Source: Epiperipatus broadwayi
Taxonomy: Eukaryota; Onychophora; Udeonychophora; Euonychophora; Peripatidae
Reading direction: 5' to 3'
Assembly: GCA_028023455.1 (NCBI GenBank)
Contig: JAQFVV010000071.1
Coordinates: 5,222,650-5,286,649 of the forward strand
DNA: 64,000 nt
Notes under the pieces: generated by a model
What the model was told of the DNA's origin: nothing
What the model saw: only the letters and a program-made list of their open reading frames with translations
Databases searched by the model: none
Made by a program: the position numbers and the translations under genes
Shown here: positions 1 through 11,180 of the stretch, piece after piece
Numbering within the stretch: the stretch's first letter is position 1
Layout: every line of letters begins with the position of its first letter

Positions 1-14
1 AATATAATTATTAA

Positions 15-617
15 TAAGTAATTTATATTGCACTTTACGCAAAAAAGTGAAGCTTGTCTCAATCTTATTAAAAAGTTATATGGCTAAGCGCTTTCAGAGA
101 ACTTGAGTCTCCATAATCATAGCCTACTTTTAATTGAAGCTTAGCTGTGGTTTATGTAAAATTTATGCAAATTTTATAACATCCATTTTCTGGAGACCCA
201 TGCCAACATTACATCAAGAACATCTCAACATCATTATTTGTACAGAAGAGCTATAAATAATGATGAAAACAGATCCATATTCTTCAAGCACCAAAAAACA
301 ACAGGCCATGTGTTTGAACCCACTATGGCTAGGGCACTATTCACTGAATGTAATGATATGAAATGAAAAATTAAAGAGGTGTGCTTTATTGTAAATGACA
401 ATTGTGCAATAAATCGGAAAGAATCGTGCTTTGCAATCTCCAGAAAATGGATGTTATAAAATTCGCATAAATTTTACATAAACCACAGCTAAACTTCAAT
501 TAAAAGTAGGCTATGATTATGAAAACTCAAGTTCTCTGAAAGTGCTTAGCCATATAACTTTTTAATAAGATTGAGACAAGCTTCACTTTTTGCATAAAGC
601 GCAATATAAATTACTTA
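15..617. repeat. Palindrome enclosing a PLE endonuclease tail
   Basis: Two arms of about 180 bp (15-196 and 438-617) are near-perfect reverse complements. They enclose about 240 bp of single-copy sequence that encodes a decayed Penelope-like endonuclease C-terminus. The same arrangement, with a homologous core, recurs at 55934-56901, so it is a repeated structure rather than an accident. The arms show no protein similarity I recognise. It could be a PLE flanked by inverted pseudo-LTRs that has lost its body, or a foldback derivative. Confidence 0.75.
193..417 (+). pseudogene. PLE GIY-YIG endonuclease C-terminal fragment
   Basis: Translation gives ITSRTSQHHYLYRRA, then FFKHQKTTGHVFEP, then KIKEVCFIV. 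This matches in order the better-preserved fragment on the minus strand at 56164-56667 (ATRISQHKYRYNKA, HQKLSGHVFEP, KVKEAYFIA). These residues follow the GIY-YIG core in Penelope-like endonucleases. A TGA at 364-366 interrupts the frame, and the GIY-YIG motif itself is missing, so it is not functional. Confidence 0.65.
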
Positions 618-1974
618 CTACTCAAAGGTGAAGTAGAAAACTAATATTTTAGTATAATTATTAATATAATTATAAAATTATATGCTTTAACTCCAATTAC
701 TCTAATTATAAATATACAATAACCTTATTGAGAAAAGCTTTCTTATAGTTTGTTTAAAAATAAATTGGGGTCACATTTACCTGTAAAATTTACAGGGTGT
801 GGATTTACTCTTTCACATTCACTCAAAAAATGATAATAAAAATCTTACCATATACCACCAACTTTTATTGCAATTAATTAAGCTATAAACAATATCTTTT
901 TTTTCTTGAATAATCCCCCCCCCCCTGATAGAAACATAATAGCATTCTCATTATCAGGGATTATGTCTTCTCTAATTGTTTGATGTTTTAAGTCTATATT
1001 GCCTTTACAAATGTTCTTGAATTTCGTAAAACTTTTAGCATTACAAAATCAAATTCAGAATGGATAATAAAATGAAACTTTTCACATATGTCAAAGAAAC
1101 ATTATTAATCAATTTGATTTCAACTCTGTTCTCACTCTGAAAAACAATGTGTCATATCTGCAATATAAGACTATCATGTAAAGTTTGATGACCAGATCAA
1201 AAATGAGTATGTTCAGATTAAGCATACATATAAGTAAAAAATGTTTTTTTTAAAAAATGCAATTACTACATACGTTACAATTTAACAGCTATTAAATACT
1301 AAAAGGCTTATTTTGGAATTTGAGGCTTATCATATTAATGAGGCAGGTAAATCTTCTAAGAACTGTACTTTGGACATAAATAAATCTATTCTTGGGTTTA
1401 CTAAAAAGAAAAATCTTGAATGGGTTTATAATAATGATCACATTACTGAAGACACGAATAAAAGAAAATGTGGCATATTTTGCTTGGTAGAATAATAAAT
1501 TAAATGTGGGATTTGATATAATCAATATACAGATTTTCTGACTAACAAAAAGGCTTTCAAAATGATAGCTAAATTTTAAATGAGATATATCTTTTTGATA
1601 ATAAAGATGACTTTCGATCTTTTTTGACACCTCATGTGCAATATATAGGTCTAATAAACTATAAATATCCTAATAAATCCATACATAGTGTTGTTTTATA
1701 TGATAATGATAATATTAGAGCAGATAAAAAAGGATTTTGACAACATTTGGATAAAGATGCAAAAATTTAGATAATGCATTTTAATGCTATACTCATTCTG
1801 TATAATCATTTAGACATAAGCAAAAAAATTTGTAACTTTAAAAATATAAAGAATGGAGATGGTAGCGAGCTGAAATACATGAAGAAGTTTTAAAACATAA
1901 TCATAAAATATGTTGGGTTCAAAGCTAATGATTTTTTAAAAAAAATATATAGACAATGAAGGTATAATAATAAT
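618..1974. other. AT-rich stretch, no gene identified
   Basis: No recognised gene. Both strands carry only short open frames. The frame on the plus strand at 1313-1495 is continuous for 60 codons and reads like protein, but it matches no family I can name and dissolves into stops downstream. A C10 run lies near 916. Confidence 0.5.
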
Positions 1975-2147
1975 ATTTATTCGTCATTCATTAGACTAGG
2001 GATTATCCAATAATGAATAATATTTCTGTAGTGTAATTTTCACTACCCCACTCTCATGCAAGATAAGGAGGGGTTTCTATCTGCTTTTAACACTTTGTGG
2101 AGGAATGTAATCATAAACATATAACCAGAGGCATGTGAAAAAGATCT

Positions 2148-2206
2148 GAAATCACCAAGATGCACATTTCATGCAGAAGCAGCCCTCATCAGTTGGACCA
2201 GATCCC
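2148..2206 (-). ncRNA. Hammerhead ribozyme, family B
   Basis: On the minus strand the invariant boxes CTGATGA (2186-2192) and GAAA (2167-2170) are both present. Stem III is AUG/CAU with a 2-nt loop UG and ends in the cleavable UC. Stem I pairs CCAA with UUGG and then GGGAUC with GAUUUC across an internal loop. Stem II (GGGCU...UGCAU) is imperfect. Predicted cleavage falls between 2159 and 2158. The 59-nt length equals that of family A. The core looks intact; activity is inferred. Confidence 0.7.
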
Positions 2207-2236
2207 AATCTCTTACACATGTTTGTCAATGGTTCG

Positions 2237-3050
<814 letters not shown>

Positions 3051-3509
3051 ATTACAATTTTATTGATATGTCAGACATGCTGCTCTCACAACTTCGACAC
3101 AAGTCACTTAATGAAAATATATTAATAATTTTTATTAGTCATTTGTTAGATTAGAGATTATCCAATATTGAATAATATTTCTGTAGTGTAATTTTCACTA
3201 CACCACTCTCACACAAGTTAGAGGCTAGTTTCTATCCACTTTTAACACCTTGTGGAGGGATGTAATCATAAAATTATGACAAAAGACATATGACCCAAGG
3301 GAGTCATAGATCTTTTTCACATATTCTGATCCTATGTTTTTGATAACATCCCTCCAAAAAGTGATAAAAATGAATAGAAACCAGTCCCTACCCTGCATAG
3401 GAATGGTGTAATGAAAATTATACTATAGAAATATTATTCATATAGACAATGAATTTGTGTTATCTAATCTTAATGATATTTTTATTGTTTCAGTTTACAA
3501 AAATAAAAA

Positions 3510-3700
3510 GACATCACATGATCACCATCTCATACTAGCACATCACTGATGAAGGCCACAAGCCAGAAACTAGTCTGGGATATTAGATGAGTAGGCATTA
3601 GATAGGGATTTTATGGACAGGCCTTCTGGCATCCATTGATTACCCTGTTTGGCACAGGGTGGCACTACTGTGTGGAGAGTTTTGCCTTGTTTAAAAACAA
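3510..3700. repeat. Family A hammerhead repeat, inverted junction copy
   Basis: A short minus-strand end of the repeat (catcacatgatcaccatctc) joins abruptly at about 3542 to a plus-strand piece that starts in the ribozyme and runs to the usual terminus gttttgcctt. The family's open frame on the minus strand (MPEGLSIKSLSNAYSSN) is a translation of the repeat, not a protein. Confidence 0.8.
3541..3588 (+). ncRNA. Hammerhead ribozyme, family A, 5'-truncated
   Basis: CTGATGA, the GGC/GCC stem II with CACAA loop, GAAA and CUAGUC are intact, but the junction has removed the 5' strand of stem I (only about CACUCA-like sequence remains). The catalytic core survives without its usual stem I, so activity is doubtful. 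Confidence 0.6.
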
Positions 3701-3769
3701 AAAGGATAAGAAGTCTAAAGTAATTATTATACAATAACATTATTATCCATAATAGAATAAACACTTCCA

Positions 3770-4195
3770 AAAATTTAATTGAATGGATTGCTTTAAGTCA
3801 TAGTATAGTGGATTCCAGAGATTTAGAGTCTTTTTTGGAGATTAAAAAATCAGCATAGATGTGGTTTTGTTATCAGGAAAATATATAAAAAGGTATTATA
3901 AAAAAAGTGGAATATTACTTCTACCCAACTATACCATTCTAGTTGGGTAGAAGTTATTAATACATCTGTAAAAGATATTACACATGTAAAAAGAGAAATG
4001 AAGTTAAATTACCCCGTGTGTGTGTTTAATTAAAAAACAGATGTTGTAGTCTTTAACCAAGATTTAAAGTTTATATCTTGGCTAAGAATAATTTTTAGCT
4101 TAATAAATGATTAGTGATAATCATTAATAGATTTATCTAAGAGTGGATCAGATCAATATTGTGGGTCAAGTAAGCTTGATCCTTGTAAATCATAA
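3770..4195. other. No gene identified
   Basis: AT-rich sequence. A small inverted repeat, ctacccaact / agttgggtag (about 3921-3952), forms a hairpin. Nothing else was recognised. Confidence 0.4.
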
Positions 4196-4330
4196 TGTAA
4201 TAATTTTATTGTTGCTAAACTAAACTTGATAAAGATATATGTTAGAGATTGTGAATCTGGGCCAATTGATGAGGGCTGGTTCAGCTGTAAAATGCATCTT
4301 GGTGATCATTTTTCTTTTAAGATGTCTTTA
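4196..4330 (+). repeat. Family B repeat with mutated hammerhead
   Basis: The segment gagattgtgaatctgggcca leads into TTGATGA (C3 changed to T) and later TAAA in place of GAAA. Flanks match other family B copies. Two core positions are lost, so the ribozyme should be dead. Confidence 0.7.
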
Positions 4331-4559
4331 TTCATGGTTTTCAAGAGTGTGTGGTAGGGTGGAACGTATTAAGTACATCAACCAAAAAGATTTAATGACA
4401 GTTTTTTTTATTATCTGGGTTGACTGCTTTCATATATTCTGCATTATAGAATGAAAAAATTGTTATTACTACTACTTTGAAAACTTTGAAGCATTTCACA
4501 TGAAAACTGATATTAAAGAGATGCCATCTAGTTCTAATTTTATTTTCCATTTTACAAAA

Positions 4560-5268
4560 GTAGTCTCAGGAACAAGCTTCATAAAAAATGGACAAAACTC
4601 TCCATACAGTAGCGTCACTCAGTGCAAGCCAGAGTAATCAATGGATGTCAGAAGGCTTATGCATAAAATCCCTATCTAGTGCCCACTCATCCAATATTCC
4701 CAGACTAGTTTCTAGATTGTGGATTTCATCAGTGATTATGCTGGCTTGCACTGAGTGGCACTACTGTACTGAGAGTTTTGCTTGTTTTAATAACAGTTAT
4801 GAGCAAGCATAAGAAATGATGATCATGTGATATTTTATGGTTTAATACCAATCCTGCCTAATAGGATAGTGGTGGCTATGGTTATTAAAAAGACAATGAT
4901 ACCAAAATGTATGGTACTGAACTGAGTTCAGACCTATATGACTATATAAGCTAATAAGCTTGGAATTTATTCTCATAGTTTTGTAGTTGAGTAGGGATTA
5001 AAGGTGGCTGATTGAGCATTGCATTAGATCCTAAGATTTAGGTGCAGTGCTCTCAGATTGAAGGCTCCTCATTGAAAAAATCCACAAGCTAGAAACTAGT
5101 TTGGGGATATTGGATGAGTAGGCACTAGATAGGGATTTTATGCACAAGCCTTCTTGCATCCATTGATTACTCTGGCTTCCACTGAGTGGCACTAGGCTAT
5201 GGAGAGTTTTTCCTGATTTAATAACAGTTATGAGCGAGCATAAGAAATGGTGATCATGTGATGAAGTT
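4560..5268. repeat. Family A hammerhead repeats, head-to-head pair
   Basis: A minus-strand copy (4588-4740) joins at about 4740 to a plus-strand copy that runs through a full unit body and into a second ribozyme (5056-5115). The minus ribozyme (4689-4740) keeps CTGATGA and GAAA but has lost stem II pairing and part of stem I. In the plus ribozyme the box reads TTGAAAA and is dead. The unit boundaries match the 457-bp array at 23.7 kb. Confidence 0.8.
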
Positions 5269-5270
5269 TC

Positions 5271-5714
5271 ATGAATCAGACTGAAATATACATATTTGTG
5301 TGTGTGTGTGGTCTATTCTTATAATATACTGGTGATTATAATATTTTTCCTTCTTCTTATCATTCTATAATGCTCCACAAAGTCTTCTTATTCTCAATTG
5401 TTGTGCCTCTCTGTTCATCCACATATCTTCCTGAAAATTTATACTAATTTTTTTTTGTCAATATTCATTTTCCAACTTGTATTTGAATGCACCATGAATC
5501 AGACTTAAATATACATATTTGTGTGTGTGTGGTCTATTCTTATAATATACTGATGATTATAATATTTTTCCTTCTTCTTATCATTCTATAATGCTCCACA
5601 AAGTCTTCTTATTCTCAATTGTTGTGCCTCTCTGTCTATCCACATATCTTCCTGAAAATTTATACTATTTTTTTTTGTCAATTTTCATTTTCCAACTTGT
5701 ATTTGAATGCACTC
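5271..5714. repeat. 223-bp tandem duplication
   Basis: Two nearly identical copies start at 5271 and 5494 with atgaatcagact and contain a short GT run. They differ at only a few bases, so the duplication is recent. It begins right at the end of a family A copy. No coding function is apparent. Confidence 0.9.
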
Positions 5715-7435
5715 TTTTTTTTTTGTTTCTTGATGGTATCCAGTTTAATATTTTAGAAAGATTTTCTGCAATATCTACATACCCTTATTATTTCAGTTAT
5801 TTTGTTCTGATGTTATTTATCACAGTGTAATCGATTACTTCTCAGCTTCTTCTATTTGATTGTGTGCACACTTTTATTTCTTTATTTTACTGTCAAGCTA
5901 GCCATCCTATTTTTAAAAAAAATGTTAATGTTTTCAATTACATGGTGAGTGAAAAATAATTTGTTATTCAGCCACATTATGTAAGCTAGGGTCATCATTT
6001 AAGTCTATGAATATGCATCCATGACTTCCCAATCTAACCTCCCAAAATGATAAAGTTCAATTATGAGATGTTATTAGAAAACTCAACTTCAAATTACATC
6101 ATCAATTCTTATGAGAAAGATAGCTTTGTTATTTTTAATATGATTAATCTTAGTTTTACTTTTAAAACAACATTTATTTGTACCTCGAGGCAATACAAGA
6201 GATAAAGTTTACAAGTAAAAAGTAATAATCATGTTTTTGTTAACCACAAATCTTGCAAGTGCTGGTGTGCAGTGAACAGTATGGTTCACTCACACAAGGT
6301 GACCAACAGAATATGATTCAATACACATAGTTTTCAAACATTCCACTATGTTGATTGGTAATAATGGTTCCTATAAATCGAGATGTGCAGTGGCATTTTA
6401 TTCACATGACCATCTAGACTGACACAGATAAACTAAATTATTTTAGTTAATTGCCATACTTGGACTGTCCACTTAGCATGTCCATTTCACCAGTTAATTC
6501 ATCAAAGGTATATGTTGTTTTATTTACTTTAGGATAATAAACCTGAAGTTCAATATGGGGCCTGCTTGTGGCGGTTATCACTAGCCTTATCACTAGCCTT
6601 CTTACATGTTCCATGTCTTTTTTTCAATCTGTTCCAACTTATTGTTCTTCAATTTTCTTTAATTTTTCCAAATTGATTTTTATTCTGTCTTGTAGTTTTG
6701 TGGATTTTTGACATTTCCTGAAACTTTCTGTCATTAACACTGATTCATCTAGTATTTAAGGTGAACTTGATGCAAAGCTCTTCCCCAGTTTGAGCGGACT
6801 CCCAAGTCTGTTGAGCTAGCATGGTCGGAATGTTTTCTTATCATGATCCTTGGCTTCATTTAATAATTTGAAGTAAAGTTCTTTGTGTAGTCCATACCTT
6901 AGTTTTTATGTATGGAATTTTTTATAAAAACAACTCGAGGTTAGACAATGATTGTTAGTTCTTTATATATTCAAGCATATCTTGAATTTTACTCAAATTT
7001 CAATCTTTCAGATGAATAAAAAAACATTTGCTTTCCAATTCGAATATTTTTCAGATAAGTTATCTATTTTATAAGAGTCCTGCGACAGATTTTTTTTTTC
7101 AGTCCAGTAAAGAAGCTGTGTGTCAATTTTTTAAAGTTTTCTAAATGACTGGTGAAGGGGAATTCTAAGCAAGACATTGCTCTCATATTACTTTCCTGAA
7201 ATTGATGAGGCAACTATTTTGGTTTTATTGGCCACAATTGTAATTAAATTTTATTAATATCATTTTTATATGAACTTGCTTCTTACAATGAAATAATATA
7301 GAGTTCAATAAGTATCTTCTTTCTATGTATAAATACAAAATAGTAGTGATAGCAATCAAATTATTTGTTTGCTTAAAAGTTCATAAAAAAATAGATATGA
7401 ACAGTAAATTGAATCAATCACTAATCCTTGAGCTC
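5715..7435. other. No gene identified
   Basis: Unassigned, AT-rich, with a few less AT-biased islands (about 6240-6560 and 6760-6880). No long open frame, no terminal repeats and no known domain on either strand. Confidence 0.4.
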
Positions 7436-7439
7436 TAGA

Positions 7440-8045
7440 AATTATCTCTGTCTCTGCTCTAATCCATATAGAAAATAATATTTCTATAGTGTAATATTTA
7501 TTTCAAAGACTAATGTATATCAACTTTAACACCTTGTGAAGGAATACATGTTAAAAAAGTGTTAGAAGTAAATAGAAACCAGCCCCTTACCTTGCATGAG
7601 AGTGGTGTAGTGAAAATTATACTCCAGAAATATTATTCATTAAGTGGATAATCTGTAGTCTAGTGAATAAAAATTACTATTATACTTTCTTTCAGTGATT
7701 TGTATCAAAGTTGTGAGGGCAGTAAGTTTGACACATCAAATAAACTTTTTGTCTATATATATATATTGAACAATAATTAAGATATGTGTAAAAGATTATG
7801 GGGTGAAGCAACTGATGAGTGCTGATACAGCATGAAATATGCATCTTGGGATCATACCTATTTTCACATGTCTTTTGTCACATGTTTATAATTACACTCC
7901 TTCACAGGATGTTAAACGTGGATAGAAGCCAGTATGCACTTTGGTGAGAGTGGCGAAATGTAAATTACATTACAGAAATTTTATTTAATAAGTGGATAAT
8001 CTCTAGTCTAATGAATGACTAATAAAAATTATTAAGTAGGGAATA
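7440..8045. repeat. Family B hammerhead repeats, inverted then tandem
   Basis: A minus-oriented remnant (7455-7555) is followed by plus-oriented sequence in which the ggataatct...gtctagtgaat block occurs at 7646 and again at 7994, a period of about 348 bp. One hammerhead lies between them. This supports a tandem monomer of ~350 bp. Confidence 0.75.
7793..7856 (+). ncRNA. Hammerhead ribozyme, family B
   Basis: CTGATGA (7812-7818), stem II GUGCU/AGCAU with loop GAUAC (four Watson-Crick pairs and one wobble), then GAAA (7834-7837) and a short stem III ending in AUC. Predicted cleavage is after 7845. Stem I is shortened: CAA pairs with UUG, but the outer helix is weak. The core looks active-type, the fold less so. 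Confidence 0.65.
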
Positions 8046-8831
8046 GTTTTATTACTTTACGGTTCTACTATAAAGTCAAGGTATTATTTTTCACTTGTCA
8101 ATAAAGCCTTTTTAAATAACATTTTTTTAAATATATGTATATTTAATATTTAACGTTTTTAAAGCAATTATCTTAAGCAAATTTATCAAATTTTTAAATA
8201 TTTTGAAATATTTATTTGCATTTGACAGAGTTCACAATCTTTCTGAATTATAATTATACTAATCAATATATATTAATACGATTTACATAGTACATTGTTT
8301 TCCTTTTAATGATATTAATATTTCATTTAAATTTCAAAATCTTAGTTTTATTTTTCTAATATATTTTCAATTGATCTTTTTTTTTATATATATAAACTAT
8401 TTTTGCCGGCAATTAAAGTTGAAATAATGCAAATGCGATTATTTTTTATATTTAAGAAAAATTAAATAAATTTGCATTAACTACTTTCTGAAATATTATT
8501 ATAAAATATTAGCTAAAATTATTAAAATATTTTATTTATTTGAGCAAAAGTAAATTATATTAAACCAAGATTTGCCGTTGTATATATTTTTCTTTTTCTA
8601 AAAAGAAATGCATTTCTAGTTCGTTTTTATGATATATGATTTTTAATAATTAAAACAAATTAAACATTGATGTTTTACCGTATGTATTTATTTAAATTCT
8701 CTATCCAAAGGCGATATGGGATAACTAGGCAAGATGAATTTCTCAAAAAACATTAAATAAAAAATAAACATTTTTATTCTCTCTTGTCTTATGATATCCA
8801 AAGTACGCTTTAATAATCAGTAAATACCAGA

Positions 8832-8940
8832 TCATCATCATCATAATTGTCAACCATTATCAATCCACTGCAGGATGGTCTCTCCAAGTTCAATCCATCT
8901 TCTCCGATCTCTAGCCTCTCTTCTCCAAATACCTGTTAGT
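8832..8940 (-). mobile_element. LINE 3' end fragment (RTE-like)
   Basis: A CAT-rich tail (catcatcatcatcat) is followed by caatccactgcaggat and ctccaagttcaatccatctt. It is shared with the longer copies at 20440-20745 and 48755-48950. On the minus strand this is the end of the reverse-transcriptase-type ORF and the 3' terminus with ATG repeats. It is a short 5'-truncated insertion. Confidence 0.6.
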
Positions 8941-9463
8941 TGTACTTAAATCATTGTAAAGTGATGGTCTATTAATATACCCCCAGATTTGTTTCTAGCC
9001 TATAACTTTTAGCAATGGTGAGCTTTATGAATTTTTTTAAACAGTGTACTTGGATTTTTTGGATTTGATACATCTTTCCTCCATCAGTCATTTTTCTTTT
9101 TAATTATACTATCAAAATATCAGCCCAAATAAAATCTTTATTACTTTTTCCAATTCAAACTTATTTGGTTGCATAGTTATATAGATCTAAAATTGGTTCA
9201 GTGTCTATAAATTAAGTTGTCTTTAATTTTTTATGATGTTAGGTAGCTTTATTCTTTGACCAGAATTGCTACAAAACTATATAGATGATCATCACATGAT
9301 CAACAATATATCACCTATCTAGTAAATCATGCTTTTAAATCCGTTAAAGTGAAATTAATTGTCAAGATATTTTCATCTGTGTTCATACTAAATTTCAACT
9401 GATGTTGAAAGATATGATATTGATTTTAATCATATTATTTCTAACAAAACAGTAAGCTTCTAA

Positions 9464-9592
9464 ACATTTCTGGGGATATTGGATGAGTAGGCACTAGATA
9501 GGGATTTTATGAACAAGCCTTCTGGAATCCATTGATTACTCTGGCTTGCACTGAGTGGCATTACAGTATGGAGAGTTTTTCCTGTTTCAAAA
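9464..9592 (+). repeat. Family A repeat, truncated before the ribozyme core
   Basis: The copy begins at ctggggatattggatgag, the 3' strand of hammerhead stem I, and ends at the usual gagagtttttcctgtttcaa. The 5' boundary is close to the predicted cleavage site, as expected if a cleaved RNA end was the template, although one case is not proof. Confidence 0.7.
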
Positions 9593-9627
9593 CAGTAAGC
9601 TTACGATTCTGGGGGAGGGGGGGCAAT

Positions 9628-9772
9628 CAAAATTAAAATAGAACTTTTTTTTCTCATGTGTTATAGCATCAGCCGGGAAGTGAACCCACTAACCCGGGAC
9701 AACTGCTTGTAAAGCAGCTGTCGCTTACCTCTCGACCACCAATGCATGACAAAATTAAAATAGAACTTTTTT
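9628..9772 (-). mobile_element. Mini tRNA-derived SINE with 23-bp target duplication
   Basis: The insert (9651-9749) is tRNA-like on the minus strand: 7-bp acceptor pairing GCATTGG/CTGATGC, box A TGGTCGAGAGG, anticodon stem GCTGC/GCAGT with loop TTTACAA, and box B GGGTTCACTTCCC. The intervening arm is longer than in an ordinary Val tRNA. It is flanked by perfect 23-bp direct repeats (9628-9650 and 9750-9772, starting caaaattaaa), typical of LINE-mediated insertion. The body is only ~99 bp, so it is close to a bare tRNA head. Confidence 0.85.
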
Positions 9773-9789
9773 GTTGTTGTTTTTGTGGT

Positions 9790-10690
9790 AAATGGATAAT
9801 AATTTTAATAAACATTTTAAACTCATTATCATAATCATTAATTATTTACCAAAAGTAGACTTCGTGCTAAACACGTGACCATTTTTCTACAAGACTTTCT
9901 AAATACTCTCTTCCACATTTCAGTAACAAGATTTGATAAATGAGTTTGCACTCATATGAGACTAACATTACATTTTTTTATTGTAGAATGAAGATAATTT
10001 AACTAAACAAAGAGAATCAAGAGACTTAGTTTGAATTAGGACAGCATTCTCAAACTGGGTTCCTTATTGGTTCTGTGAACAATTTCAAAAAATAAACTAT
10101 TTAACATTATAGTTTTTAAGAATCATTATTAATCCAAAGTCCATTCCCACCGAATTTTGTTCATATCTTTCTGAGAATATATCTATCAAATTTGATAAAA
10201 TAAAAAAACATAACTATACAAAGCAATGAAGTTGTTTTCAAATAAAAAACCGATTTGAAACATTTATTATCACTTCCCTTTGTTTTTCCAAACCAGCAGA
10301 TTATATATGAAATCAAAATTTTAAAAAACTAGAACTATTAAAATTTTTGGAATAATTTACCAAAAAAGTACTACTCTGCTTGCATAAGTTCAAAAGTTTT
10401 GAAGATGGCAGCACAATTTCCATCCACATATTTATGTGAAAGAATGGCATCATTGTATAGACCAATGACAAGCAAGCTTTACTAATAAGGCTCTGTTGTG
10501 CAGCTCCCAAAGCAAAATTGATTTACATTGCCATTTTCCCTAAACTTTTATTCTAATAATTTATAGTAATACTGTATGTACCAATATTAGAAATGATTTA
10601 AAGATAAGTGAAATGAAATATTTTGCAACTGTAAATGTTTATCTTTTAAATGGGACCAGTCAAAATTGTTAATGTGGATTTTTATTATCT
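9790..10690. other. No gene identified
   Basis: AT-rich sequence with no supported coding region, RNA gene or repeat boundary. Confidence 0.4.
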
Positions 10691-10696
10691 TAATTG

Positions 10697-11180
10697 ATTG
10701 TAATACAGAGAGTGTACCAATAGCTCAAACAAGCTCTTAATTGATAAGTGCAGTAAGAGAAAATATTTAAAATCTCTATCCAAAATACTCTTATCCCTAG
10801 CCCAATTGTTTTTGAACTTATGGCTCACTTCAGTGAGGAGCTAGAATAACCAGACACTAGATCTAAAATATCAACTCAAAACCCAGCACTTATTTTATAT
10901 GTAATATTTAAGTAGAAACTCTGATATTTTTGGACATGAAAATGTCTTACTCCAGCTATCTAACCTAAATAGTTATATGGGATTGAACCAAATTCAGATC
11001 TACCATATATTAATCAATTAATATATAAAATAATTAATTAATATATATTAATTAATTAATATATGTCAATTGCTCTGGGGATAAGAGTATTTTGGATAGA
11101 GATTTTAAACATTTTCTCTTACTGCACTTATCAATTAAAAGCTTGTTTGAGCTATTTGTATGCCCTCTGTATTACATTTT
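10697..11180. repeat. Foldback element, family E
   Basis: Arms of about 105 bp (about 10700-10805 and 11070-11178) are inverted copies, containing gataagagtattttggatag and its complement. The core of ~260 bp is non-coding. A diverged relative lies at 15190-15895. Probably a non-autonomous foldback or SINE pair. Confidence 0.75.

Noticed and set aside
90-560. Stem-loop ggctatga...hairpin...gaaagygctyrgcc in the palindrome arms (also 56030 and 56770) as a fourth hammerhead
   Set aside because: There is a hairpin before a GAAA, but no CUGANGA box in any of the four arms. Not supported.
1292-1630. 112-codon minus-strand frame
   Set aside because: Ile/Phe/Asn-rich, no motif, overlaps a more protein-like plus-strand frame; neither is supported as a gene.
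9651-9749. A functional Val tRNA (loop TTTACAA, apparent TAC anticodon)
   Set aside because: The T arm base pair is mismatched, the region between anticodon and T arms is too long for Val, and target duplications show it is a SINE.
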